Of a stretch of DNA of 64,000 nt, positions 56,674 through 64,000 are shown piece by piece (position 1 is the stretch's first letter; the number at the start of each line of letters is the position of its first letter). Where the stretch lies: positions 62,001-126,000 of the forward strand of contig NZ_CP019607.1 in assembly GCF_001998865.1 (NCBI RefSeq). The letters are read 5' to 3'. The notes beneath the pieces were generated by a model. It did not search any database, was not told where the DNA came from, and saw nothing but the letters and a program-made list of their open reading frames with translations. Source of the DNA: Tessaracoccus flavescens. GTDB taxonomy: Bacteria; Actinomycetota; Actinomycetes; Propionibacteriales; Propionibacteriaceae. Both the position numbers and the translations under genes were made by a program.

Positions 56674-56703
56674 GTCGTTCACCTTAGTGGGGACGGGCGG
56701 GGC

Positions 56704-57549
56704 TCAGTCGTCCGCGAGATGGTCCTGGGTCACGAAGTCGATCAGCGTCTCCACCTTGGTGTTGAGCTGGGGCTCGAGGTCGCGCCAACTCTCGACGCGG
56801 GCGAGGATGGCCTTCCAGCCCCGGGCGATGTCCGCCTGGTCCTGGTGCGGCAGCCCGAGGGCCGACAGGGTGCCCAGCTTGAAGTCGACGTCCCGGGGGA
56901 CGCTCGGCCACGCCTTCCTGCCGATCCGTTGCGGCTTGACGGCCTGCCAGATGTCGATGAACTCGTGTCCCTCGATCAGAACGGTGTCGCGGTAGCCGGC
57001 CTGGTAGACCTGCTTGGCGATCCGCGACTCCTTGCTGCCGGGGACGAGATGGTCGACCAGCACGCCGAGCCGACGACCCGGCTCCGGGCGGAACTCGGCG
57101 ACGATGGCGGGCAGGTCGTCGATGCCGCCCAGGTACTCGACGACGACACCGACGTGGCGCAGGTCCTCGCCCCACACCTTCTCGATCAGCTCCGCGTCGT
57201 GGCGGCCCTCGACGTAGATCCGGGAGGGAAGCGCCACCTTCGCTGGCGCGGGGGTCTCGCTCGCCCGCGACCCGGAGGCGGTGTACTTCGGCTTGGCCGC
57301 GCCGCCCCGCAGCGGCGGGCGCAGCGCCACCGGCTCACCTTCGAGCAGGAAGCCGGCACCGAGCGGGGCGCCGCGCCGCTTGCCCTTGCGATCCTCGAGC
57401 AGCACGATGCCGTTCTCCCAGCCGACGACGGCCCCACAGAAGTCGTCGAACTCGACCACGAGGTCGAGTTCGACGGGTACATCACGCGTCTGCTTGAGAT
57501 GCGCCTTCTGCCAACCGGGGGCCAGCACGTCCTTCGAGTAACGATCCAC
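56704..57549 (-). CDS. DUF3097 family protein
   Basis: About 281 aa from a GTG. DRYSKDVLAPGW and VEFDDFCGAVVGWENGIVLL at the start, then IYVEGRHDAELIEKVWGEDL, YLGGIDDLPAIVAEF and GVLVDHLVPGSKESRIA, which look like a TOPRIM-type fold (E...DxD-like). Typical for actinobacteria, function unknown; the TOPRIM resemblance suggests nucleic-acid work. Between phosphatase and ABC permease genes. Confidence 0.85.
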   Translation of the reverse strand: MDRYSKDVLAPGWQKAHLKQTRDVPVELDLVVEFDDFCGAVVGWENGIVLLEDRKGKRRGAPLGAGFLLEGEPVALRPPLRGGAAKPKYTASGSRASETPAPAKVALPSRIYVEGRHDAELIEKVWGEDLRHVGVVVEYLGGIDDLPAIVAEFRPEPGRRLGVLVDHLVPGSKESRIAKQVYQAGYRDTVLIEGHEFIDIWQAVKPQRIGRKAWPSVPRDVDFKLGTLSALGLPHQDQADIARGWKAILARVESWRDLEPQLNTKVETLIDFVTQDHLADD

Positions 57550-57563
57550 GGTCAGCGACCGTA

Positions 57564-58379
57564 TCAGCGCAACTCCAGCTTGCGGCTGTACGACACCTTG
57601 GCCCACCACATTCCCACGACGGCCATCACGAGCATCCAGCCGAAGATGCCGAGCGGAAGGTACTGCGCATCGTTGGCCGCGGTGGCGAGCCGCATCGGAT
57701 CGTAGAAGACCGTCACGTCGGGGAACGCGTTCAGGTCGGCCACCGGGGCGAAGAACACGGCGGCGACGCCGACGAGCTGGCTCGCCAAGTAGAACAGGAA
57801 CCAGACGAGCACGACTCCGCCGAAGCCGGAGCGGTTGATCCAGGCCTCGCTTCCCACCGTCGCCGCGAAGAAATACGGGGTGATGCCGGTGAGCGGAAGG
57901 AACACCACGATCACGATGAGCGAGACGAGCAGCCAGGCGGGCAGCTCCCACACCATGGCGAGCGAGCTGAACACGGTGTCGATCGTCGCGGAAGCTGGAA
58001 TGCCCGATGCGGAGCCGATCCCGATGGCCGCGATCAGGAGCAGGCCAAGATCGAGCACCAGCGCCAGCAGCGACACGAGATAGGCGTAGAGCGCCTTCAC
58101 CCCGAAGATCGTGGATCCCTTCTCCGGAATCGCCGCCGTGAAGTAGCCGGTCTTCGAGTAGCAGGAGCGGTAGAAGTCGAGCGAGATGAGCAGCTGCACC
58201 GCGAACGGGTACAGGGCCGCCACGATGATGGCCACCACCCCGAAGGCGAGGTTCACCGGCGCCGGGAACACCGTGGCGAGCAATGTGGCAGCCGACACGA
58301 CGAGCGCGGCGCCGAGGGTGAGCAGACCGAGCCAGCGCCAGGTGCGCAGGATCTCGTGCTTGAACAGTGTGGTGATCAT
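57564..58379 (-). CDS. ABC-2 type permease of the GntR cassette
   Basis: 271 aa with six hydrophobic segments, starting ITTLFKHEILRTWRW. No extracellular domain. The start overlaps the ATPase stop (ATGA, 58376-58379). Forms an exporter with the ATPase encoded upstream; the YtrA-like regulator before it suggests response to cell-wall-active agents, as known for ytr/bce-like operons in Firmicutes (analogy only). Confidence 0.85.
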   Translation of the reverse strand: MITTLFKHEILRTWRWLGLLTLGAALVVSAATLLATVFPAPVNLAFGVVAIIVAALYPFAVQLLISLDFYRSCYSKTGYFTAAIPEKGSTIFGVKALYAYLVSLLALVLDLGLLLIAAIGIGSASGIPASATIDTVFSSLAMVWELPAWLLVSLIVIVVFLPLTGITPYFFAATVGSEAWINRSGFGGVVLVWFLFYLASQLVGVAAVFFAPVADLNAFPDVTVFYDPMRLATAANDAQYLPLGIFGWMLVMAVVGMWWAKVSYSRKLELR

Positions 58380-59068
58380 CGGTAGACCTCCCTGAAGAGT
58401 GCGTCGATGGACAGTCCCCGCTCGGAGCGGAGGTCGTCGACCTCGCCCGTGAGCAGGATCCGTCCGTGCCTCATGAAGGCGACCCCGTCGAGGATCGGCT
58501 CCAGATCGTGGATGAGATGGGTGGAGACCAGGACGAGCGCCTCGGGCGACAGGTCCCGGATGATGGCCTGCAGCAGCACCTCGCGTGCGGCGGGGTCGAC
58601 TCCCGAGATGGGCTCGTCGAGCAGGTAGACCTTCGCCTGGCGCGACATGGCCAGGGCGATCTGCGCCTTCTCCCGCATGCCCTTGGAGAGCGTGGAGAGC
58701 CTGCGCCCGGTCTCGAGACCGAAGAAGCCGATCAGGTCACGGGCGTGGTCCTCGCTGAAGTCGGAGAAGAAGTCGCGATACTGCCGGATGCAGGCGTCGA
58801 GGGTGGCACCGTCGGGCAGGAAGCTGGCGTCCGGCAGGAAGGACACGACAGCCTTCGATTCGGGGCCGGGGCTGTGGCCGTCGATGCGGACGTCGCCCTC
58901 GTAGTCGGCGAGCGCTCCGGCGAGAACCTTCAGCAGCGTGGTCTTTCCGCAGCCGTTCTCGCCGAGCAGGCCGACGATCCGGCCGCCGTCGAGTTCGAGA
59001 TCGAGGTCGTCGATGGCACGGAACTTTCCGTAGTTCTTGACCAGGTTCGTCACGGAGACGAGGCTCAT
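58376..59068 (-). CDS. ABC transporter ATP-binding protein of the GntR cassette
   Basis: 230 aa. Walker A GLLGENGCGKTTLL, signature LSKGMREKAQIALAM, Walker B VYLLDEPISGVDP, H-loop STHLIHDLE. Overlaps by four bases both the regulator gene upstream and the permease downstream. Confidence 0.92.
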   Translation of the reverse strand: MSLVSVTNLVKNYGKFRAIDDLDLELDGGRIVGLLGENGCGKTTLLKVLAGALADYEGDVRIDGHSPGPESKAVVSFLPDASFLPDGATLDACIRQYRDFFSDFSEDHARDLIGFFGLETGRRLSTLSKGMREKAQIALAMSRQAKVYLLDEPISGVDPAAREVLLQAIIRDLSPEALVLVSTHLIHDLEPILDGVAFMRHGRILLTGEVDDLRSERGLSIDALFREVYR

Positions 59069-59442
59069 GGCGTTCCTCCTTCATTGCCGGTGGGCCATTG
59101 GCGACCCAGGAGTTCGCGCGCCGCTGTGAGGCTCATGCCGAGGCCCTGCGCGCGTCGGGCATAGGTGTCGGCCGCATCCTCGGCCAGGTCCTCCCGGGCA
59201 TGGGCGATGACACTCTCGTCATCGGTGATGAAGCGGCCGGTGGTGCGTTCCGAGCGGGTGAGTCCCTGGCGGTCCAGCTCGGCGAGCGCCCGCTGGACGG
59301 TGTTGGGGTTGACCTTGAGGTCGAGCGCGAGTTCGCGGACGCCGGGGATCTTGTCCCCCGAGCTCCACTGCCGCACGACGATCCGGCGGGTGAACTCGCT
59401 GACGAGCTGCAGCCAGATCGGGGTACTCGGATCAAACTCCAT
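59065..59442 (-). CDS. GntR-family regulator (YtrA type)
   Basis: About 125 aa. STPIWLQLVSEFTRRIVVRQ then GDKIPGVRELALDLKVNPNT and VQRALAELDRQGLTRSERTT are a complete GntR winged helix; the short helical C-terminus without ligand domain is the YtrA subgroup. First gene of the three-gene cassette and likely its own repressor through the inverted repeat at 59467-59488. A GTG three codons upstream is an alternative start. Confidence 0.9.
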   Translation of the reverse strand: MEFDPSTPIWLQLVSEFTRRIVVRQWSSGDKIPGVRELALDLKVNPNTVQRALAELDRQGLTRSERTTGRFITDDESVIAHAREDLAEDAADTYARRAQGLGMSLTAARELLGRQWPTGNEGGTP

Positions 59443-59466
59443 GTCTTTCACCGCCCTTCTGTATCG

Positions 59467-59488
59467 CTGTACTACGTGCTTAATACAG
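59467..59488. promoter_or_regulatory. Inverted repeat upstream of the GntR cassette
   Basis: CTGTA and TACAG end a 22-base imperfect palindrome (CTGTACTACGTG then CTTAATACAG), 25 bp before the GntR gene. AT-richer than the surroundings. Fits a YtrA-type operator. Confidence 0.55.
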
Positions 59489-59556
59489 TAGGACAGCGAG
59501 GGGCCGGTGTCAACGGTCAGGTCACCGACTTGAGCAACGCTCGGGGCCCGCAGAGC

Positions 59557-60999
59557 TCAGAAGCCGCCGGAGCGGGCGACCTCCCCGAGCCAGAGGGCGG
59601 AGGCCTTCGGGGTGCGGACCTGGGTCTCGTAGTCGACTCGGACGATGCCGAAGCGACGTGCGTAGCCGAAGGCCCACTCGAAGTTATCCATCAGCGACCA
59701 GGCGAAGTACCCCGTCACGTCGGCGCCGGCGTCGATGGACTCCGCGACCGCCGTGAGATGGTCGCGGTAGTAGGCGCCACGGTCGGCGGTGTCGTCGACG
59801 AAGCCCGCCTCGTCGGGAGCGTCGTCGTAGGCCGCACCGTTCTCGGTGATCACCATCGGGATCCCAGCCGGCCCGGTGTACTCGTGCTGCAGTCGCACGA
59901 GCAGGTCGCGCAGGTCCTGCCCCTCGACCTCCCAGCCCATCGCCGTGCGCCGCTTGCCGCGCGAGACGACGCGCACGCCCTCGGAACCGACCCAGGCACT
60001 GCGCCTCGCCCTGCCCCGCTCGGAGGTGGAGGTGAACCCGTCCTCGCTGGACGACCCGTCGCCCCACGACTCCCCGTCGGCTGGCCCCTCGACGGCCATC
60101 GCGTTGTAGAAGTTGACCCCGAGGAAGTCGATCGGGGCCGAGACGACCGCGAGATCGCCCTCCCGCACGTTGTCTCCGAGTCCGGCATCGGCCATGTCGC
60201 GCAGCACGTCTTCGGGGTAGGCGCCGCGGAACAGCGGATCGAGGAAGACCCGCGCGGTGGCGCCGTCGACCCTGCGGGCGGCCTCGACGGACGCCGGATC
60301 CTCCGGGTCGACGGGAAGCGCGGGATTGAAGTTCAGCGTGATCCCGAGCTTGAGCTCCCAGCCCTTCTCGGCGGCGACTGCACGAAGCCGTTCGGCGGCG
60401 AGGCCGTGGGCGAGCAGGATGGTGTGTACCGCGGCGACGGCCTCACGGGGATCGGTGTGGCCCGGTGCGTGCTCGCCTCCCGCGTAGGACAGGAAGGTCG
60501 AACACCAGGGCTCGTTCAGCGTGCTCCAGTGGACGACCCGGTCACCGAGGGCGCGATAGGTGGCCTCCGCGTAGTCGGCGAACCGTTCCGCGGTTTCGCG
60601 GACCGTCCAGCCGCCGCGCTCCTGGAGCGCCTGCGGCAGGTCCCAGTGGTAGAGCGTCAGCCAGGGCGTCACGCCCCTGCCGTTCAGTTCGTCGACGAGG
60701 CGGGAGTAGAAGTCGAGCCCTTCCTGGTTCGGCTCCCCGCCGTCCGGGCACACCCTGGCCCAGGACGTGGAGAACCGGTAGGCGTTGAAGCCGAGGTCGG
60801 CGATCATGGCGACGTCTTCCGGCATCCGGTTGTAGTGGTCGCAGGCGACCTCTCCGGTGTCCCCGCCGAGCACCGCGCCGGGCACGCGACAGTAGGCGTC
60901 CCAGATCGAGTCGGTGCGTCCGCCTTCCTGGCTGGCTCCCTCGATCTGGAAGGCCGCGGTGGCGACGCCCCAGGTGAACCCCTCTGGGAAGGTTGGCAT
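59557..60999 (-). CDS. GH1 beta-glucosidase
   Basis: 480 aa. FPEGFTWGVATAAFQIEG is the GH1 start; acid/base Glu in STLNEPWCSTF and nucleophile Glu in MVITENGAAYDD; YFAWSLMDNFEWAFGY closes the barrel. Cytoplasmic. About 25 residues of charged, Ser-rich sequence near residue 310 (DGESWGDGSSSEDGFTSTSE) look like an inserted loop. Could act on cello-oligosaccharides imported by the ABC system at 62.3 kb. Confidence 0.94.
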   Translation of the reverse strand: MPTFPEGFTWGVATAAFQIEGASQEGGRTDSIWDAYCRVPGAVLGGDTGEVACDHYNRMPEDVAMIADLGFNAYRFSTSWARVCPDGGEPNQEGLDFYSRLVDELNGRGVTPWLTLYHWDLPQALQERGGWTVRETAERFADYAEATYRALGDRVVHWSTLNEPWCSTFLSYAGGEHAPGHTDPREAVAAVHTILLAHGLAAERLRAVAAEKGWELKLGITLNFNPALPVDPEDPASVEAARRVDGATARVFLDPLFRGAYPEDVLRDMADAGLGDNVREGDLAVVSAPIDFLGVNFYNAMAVEGPADGESWGDGSSSEDGFTSTSERGRARRSAWVGSEGVRVVSRGKRRTAMGWEVEGQDLRDLLVRLQHEYTGPAGIPMVITENGAAYDDAPDEAGFVDDTADRGAYYRDHLTAVAESIDAGADVTGYFAWSLMDNFEWAFGYARRFGIVRVDYETQVRTPKASALWLGEVARSGGF

Positions 61000-61046
61000 G
61001 TCGACCTCTTTCTCTGACGGTGCGAGGTCAGCCTATCCCGGACGGC

Positions 61047-62237
61047 TCAGTCGAGCAGATCCCGAACCACCCCGTCGGCGAGAAGACGCCCTTGTCGGGT
61101 GAGAACCAGGCGCCCGTCCCGCAGCGTCGCCAACCCGGCGCCGAGCACCGATTCGACCCTGCCCCGCTCCGCGTCGGTGAGCACCTCCAGGTCGAGCCCC
61201 TCGCTCAGCCGGAGCTCGAGCAGGACCCGCTCCATCCGGTGCTGCTCGTCGGTGAGCACCTCGCGTCCCAGAGCGGGCGAGTTGCCCGCGGCCAGAGCCT
61301 CCGCGTAGCTGCGCGGATGTTTGCGGTTCCAGAACCTGACGCCCCCGACGTGCGAGTGCGCCCCGGGGCCGAAGCCCCACCAGTCGGCACCCTTCCAGTA
61401 GGCCAGGTTGTGCCTGCACTCTCCGCCTGGGAGCGACCAGTTGCTCACCTCGTAGTTGGCGAACCCGAGCGCCGCGAGCGCCTCGTCGGCCGCGACGTAT
61501 TTGTCCGCGAGGTCGTCGTCATCTGGCATCGGCACCTCTCCCCTGCGCACCTGGACGGCGAGGCGGGTCCCCTCCTCGACGATCAGCGAGTAGGCGCTGA
61601 CGTGGTCGACCGGCGTGGCCGTGACGGCGTCGAGGCTCGCCCGCCAGTCGTCGAGCGACTCGCCGGGCGTGCCGTAGATCAGGTCGAGGCTGACGTGCTG
61701 GAAGCCCGCTTCGCGTGCCCACCGCGCCGCGTCGAGTCCACGCTGCGGCGTGTGGGCCCGTTCGAGCACGCGGAGCACGTGCGGTACCACCGACTGCAGG
61801 CCGAGCGAGATCCGCGTGAAGCCCGCCCCGCGGAGGTGCTCGAAGTAGCCGGGCGTGACGGTCTCGGGGTTTGCCTCCGTGGTGACTTCGGCTTCGGAGG
61901 CGACGGGGAAGCGACGACGGATCGACTCGAGGATGCCCGCGAGCTCGGGTGCGGGCAGCATCGTGGGCGTGCCCCCGCCGAAGAAGACGGTCTGCACTTC
62001 GCGCTCGCCGAGTTCGCGGGCAGCCAGGTCGAGCTCACGCTCGAGCGCCTCGAGGTAGGTTCCTGGCGCGCGGTCGCCGACCTCGGTCATCGTGTAGGTG
62101 TTGAAGTCGCAGTACCCGCACCGCACCCGGCAGAACGGCACGTGCACGTACATCGACAGGGGCGCCGTCGAGGCCCGGGCGTTCTCGGGCAGTGCGCCGT
62201 CGAGGGGTGCGGGTTCGCCGTCGGGAAGTTGAGCCAC
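61047..62237 (-). CDS. hemW: Radical SAM protein HemW
   Basis: 396 aa. MYVHVPFCRVRCGYCDFNTY with C-x3-C-x2-C, then FFGGGTPTMLP and TTEANPETVTPGYFEHLRGA. HemW is a haem chaperone rather than a coproporphyrinogen oxidase; it is often misnamed. The true start may be nearer the radical SAM motif, since the first 28 residues are not conserved-looking. Its usual partner order with lepA and hrcA is broken here. Confidence 0.92.
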   Translation of the reverse strand: MAQLPDGEPAPLDGALPENARASTAPLSMYVHVPFCRVRCGYCDFNTYTMTEVGDRAPGTYLEALERELDLAARELGEREVQTVFFGGGTPTMLPAPELAGILESIRRRFPVASEAEVTTEANPETVTPGYFEHLRGAGFTRISLGLQSVVPHVLRVLERAHTPQRGLDAARWAREAGFQHVSLDLIYGTPGESLDDWRASLDAVTATPVDHVSAYSLIVEEGTRLAVQVRRGEVPMPDDDDLADKYVAADEALAALGFANYEVSNWSLPGGECRHNLAYWKGADWWGFGPGAHSHVGGVRFWNRKHPRSYAEALAAGNSPALGREVLTDEQHRMERVLLELRLSEGLDLEVLTDAERGRVESVLGAGLATLRDGRLVLTRQGRLLADGVVRDLLD

Positions 62238-62307
62238 GCTGTCAGCTTAGGGTGAAACTCTGTGGCACCCGTCCCCGCGAGGACCTGAATGGTGCCAGAG
62301 TGCTCTC

Positions 62308-63612
62308 ATGCAGATTTCCCGACGCACCGTTTTCATCGCCGGCGGAAGCCTCGCCGCAGCCGCCACCCTTGCCGCCTGCGGGTCGAACAACCCGCTCGCC
62401 TCCACGCCCCCGGCGTCGCCCGGCGGCTCGACCGGGCCGTCGGGCTCGGCACCCGCCTCGGACGTCACCCTCCAGCAGTGGTACCACGAGTACGGTGAGC
62501 CGGGAGTGAAGGAGGCCGTTGAGAGGTACGCGGCCGCCTACACCGCCGCGAAGGTGGAGGTGAAGTGGACGCCGGGCGATTACGCCTCGATCCTCGCCGC
62601 CCAGCTCCTCACCGCCAACGTGCCCGACGTGTTCGAGGTCGAGCAGGGCGGCTCGCTCGACATGATCCGCTCCGGACAGCTCGCCGACCTCACCGAACTC
62701 ATCGCACCGGTCAAGGACCAGTTCAACCCCGCGGTGATGAAGCGGTTCACGTTCGAGGACAAGGTCCACGGCATCCCGCAGACGATCGACATGCAGCTGC
62801 TCTACTACCGCCCCTCGCTGCTCCAGGCCGCCGGGGTCGAGCCTCCGACCACCTTCGACGCGCTCGTCGCGGCAGCCAACGCGGTCAAGACCTCCGACAT
62901 CGGCGGCTTCTTCGCGGGCAACGACGGCGGCATCGGCGTGCTCGGCACGATCCTGATCTGGGCCTCGGGGAACGAACAGCTCACCGAGGACCGCAGCGCC
63001 GTCGCCTTCCTCAACGACAACTTCTACGCGGCCCTGACGGCCTACCGCGAGTTCTACACCTCGCCAGGGCTGCTCCAGGCCGCCTCCGCCGAGTGGTACG
63101 ACGGCGCGGCGTTCGTCAACGGCGAGGCGGCGATGCAGTGGGGCGGCCTGTGGTCGCTCCCCGACATTCAGAAGGCATGGGGCGACGACGTCGGCGTGCT
63201 GCCCTTCCCCGCGATCGGAAGCGGTGGACGTCCTGCCGTTCCGTTCGGGGCCTTCGGCGCCTGCGTCGCGGAGAAGGGCAAGAACGTCGAGGCATCGAAG
63301 GAGTTCGTGAAGTGGCTCTGGATCGACCAGGAGGAGTACCAGGTCGACTTCTCCAACTCCTACGGCACCCACATTCCGGCCAAGACGGCGCTCGTCGCCA
63401 AGGCCGACAAGCTCGCTGAGGGCCCGGGCAAGGACGCGGCCGACTTCGTCTCGGAGTATGGCTTCGCCAACGACATCATGTGGTCGGGCGCGATGGGCGA
63501 CGCCTACAACGCCGCCATCAGCAACGTGATCAAGGACGGCAAGGATCCGAAGGCGGAGTTCGCGGCCTTCGAGGAGACCGCGAAGGCCGAACTGGCCAAG
63601 CTCCAGGGCTGA
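62308..63612 (+). CDS. Sugar ABC transporter substrate-binding lipoprotein (Tat-type signal)
   Basis: 434 aa. SRRTVFIAGGSLAAAATLAAC is a twin-arginine-like lipoprotein signal with lipid on about Cys27, then a Ser/Pro/Gly linker. Family 1 binding protein: VPDVFEVEQGGSLDMI, GIPQTIDMQLLYYRPSLLQA. No good ribosome site; a stem with TGGCACC/GGTGCCA (62263-62297) lies just before the start and could affect it. The permease gene follows with a TGATG overlap. Confidence 0.9.
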   Translation: MQISRRTVFIAGGSLAAAATLAACGSNNPLASTPPASPGGSTGPSGSAPASDVTLQQWYHEYGEPGVKEAVERYAAAYTAAKVEVKWTPGDYASILAAQLLTANVPDVFEVEQGGSLDMIRSGQLADLTELIAPVKDQFNPAVMKRFTFEDKVHGIPQTIDMQLLYYRPSLLQAAGVEPPTTFDALVAAANAVKTSDIGGFFAGNDGGIGVLGTILIWASGNEQLTEDRSAVAFLNDNFYAALTAYREFYTSPGLLQAASAEWYDGAAFVNGEAAMQWGGLWSLPDIQKAWGDDVGVLPFPAIGSGGRPAVPFGAFGACVAEKGKNVEASKEFVKWLWIDQEEYQVDFSNSYGTHIPAKTALVAKADKLAEGPGKDAADFVSEYGFANDIMWSGAMGDAYNAAISNVIKDGKDPKAEFAAFEETAKAELAKLQG

Positions 63613-64000
63613 TGACCGACGCCGCAGCCCCCGCGCAGCCCTCGCCGAGCCGGGGGCTGTGGCATCGCATCCGCGGACGACAGGGCCGGAACCTGTGGTT
63701 CGCGGCCTTCGTCGCCCCCTTCTTTCTCGGCCTGCTGATCTTCGTCTACGTGCCGATCGTGTGGAGCGCCTACCTCTCGTTCTTCGAGGCCCGCAACACG
63801 GTCACCCCGACGCGGTTCGTCGGCTGGGCGAACTACTCCTACCTCCTGCACGACCGCCTGTTCCTGAACTCGCTCGTGGTCTTCGTGGCCTTTGCGGCGT
63901 TCATCGTCCCCCTGACCTACGTCTGCTCGCTGGGGCTCGCCCTGCTGCTGGACAAGATCACGATCGGGAGGGCCTTCTTCCGCTCGGTGTTCTTCATCCC
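63612..64000 (+). CDS. Sugar ABC transporter permease, 3' end beyond window
   Basis: The first 129 residues are visible. After a Pro/Ser/Arg-rich start, hydrophobic segments LWFAAFVAPFFLGLLIFVYV and LVVFVAFAAFIVPLTYVCS and the spacer GWANYSYLLHDRLFLNS are those of a MalF-type permease. One-base TGATG overlap with the binding-protein gene. A MalG-type partner is expected beyond the edge. Confidence 0.88.
   Translation, partial: MTDAAAPAQPSPSRGLWHRIRGRQGRNLWFAAFVAPFFLGLLIFVYVPIVWSAYLSFFEARNTVTPTRFVGWANYSYLLHDRLFLNSLVVFVAFAAFIVPLTYVCSLGLALLLDKITIGRAFFRSVFFI

Overview
The window is about 64 kb of very GC-rich chromosome from a high-GC Gram-positive bacterium (Actinomycetota; Propionibacteriales/Propionibacteriaceae is my inference). 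The grounds are the codon bias toward G/C in third positions, many GTG starts and near-leaderless promoters, typical actinobacterial families (DUF3097, DUF5709, Mtr4-like helicase with a DUF3516-type tail, long-form LeuA) and the order hrcA-dnaJ-rsmE-tgt ... phoH-ybeY-CNNM-era-...-uppS-recO. Both ends cut through genes.

Layout. 1-3.9 kb: a MoxR ATPase / DUF58 / VWA operon (truncated at the left edge) and a divergent single-pass membrane protein. 3.95-about 12.7 kb: an integrated accessory island starting at a CAT-anticodon tRNA. It holds a large serine recombinase whose 3' end runs antisense into the tRNA, a pair of small genes that together make a split zinc ribbon, a BsuBI/PstI-type restriction-modification pair, an unknown HEPN-like gene cut in two by a complete ISL3-family element (1,467 bp, 8-bp target duplication), a small HTH protein and a lipoprotein. 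An ASCH-domain gene lies at or just beyond the far edge. 13.4-24.7 kb: core genes (otsB/otsA trehalose synthesis, tRNA-Asn, a sigma-70-like factor, dnaG, an orphan UPF0014 permease, dgt, gltA, dusB) plus a GNAT acetyltransferase with an internal deletion and the C-terminal remnant of an alditol oxidase. 24.7-31.9 kb: a GH36 alpha-galactosidase, a znuA-znuC-znuB-zur zinc operon behind a promoter overlapped by a Zur-like box, recO and uppS. 32-40 kb: a Ski2/Mtr4-like helicase, leuA with a short leucine-rich leader peptide and hairpin, and a sugar ABC transporter operon with a LacI-type operator. 40-51.4 kb: era, CNNM transporter, amino-acid permease, ybeY, phoH, DUF5709, the queuosine salvage pair yhhQ-like/tgt, rsmE, dnaJ, hrcA (frameshifted in a seven-C tract) with a CIRCE element, and an MBL-fold hydrolase. 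51.4-64 kb: araA-araD with a perfect palindromic operator, a divergent LacI-family gene carrying five apparent indels, a second LacI regulator, an inositol-phosphatase-like protein, DUF3097, a GntR/ABC cassette, a GH1 beta-glucosidase, hemW, and the start of another sugar ABC transporter operon.

Together the metabolic genes describe a plant- or oligosaccharide-using heterotroph (arabinose, alpha-galactosides, beta-glucosides, two sugar ABC systems). The most informative oddities are the IS that lands inside the RxxxH-type motif of the gene behind the restriction-modification system, the zinc ribbon split over two overlapping frames, the recombinase tail borrowed from the tRNA, the leuA leader, and a set of damaged genes (hrcA, LacI, GNAT, alditol oxidase). 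Single-base errors in the assembly remain possible for hrcA and the LacI gene. No CRISPR array, rRNA operon or prophage structural module was seen. No gene-free stretch exceeds 300 bases.
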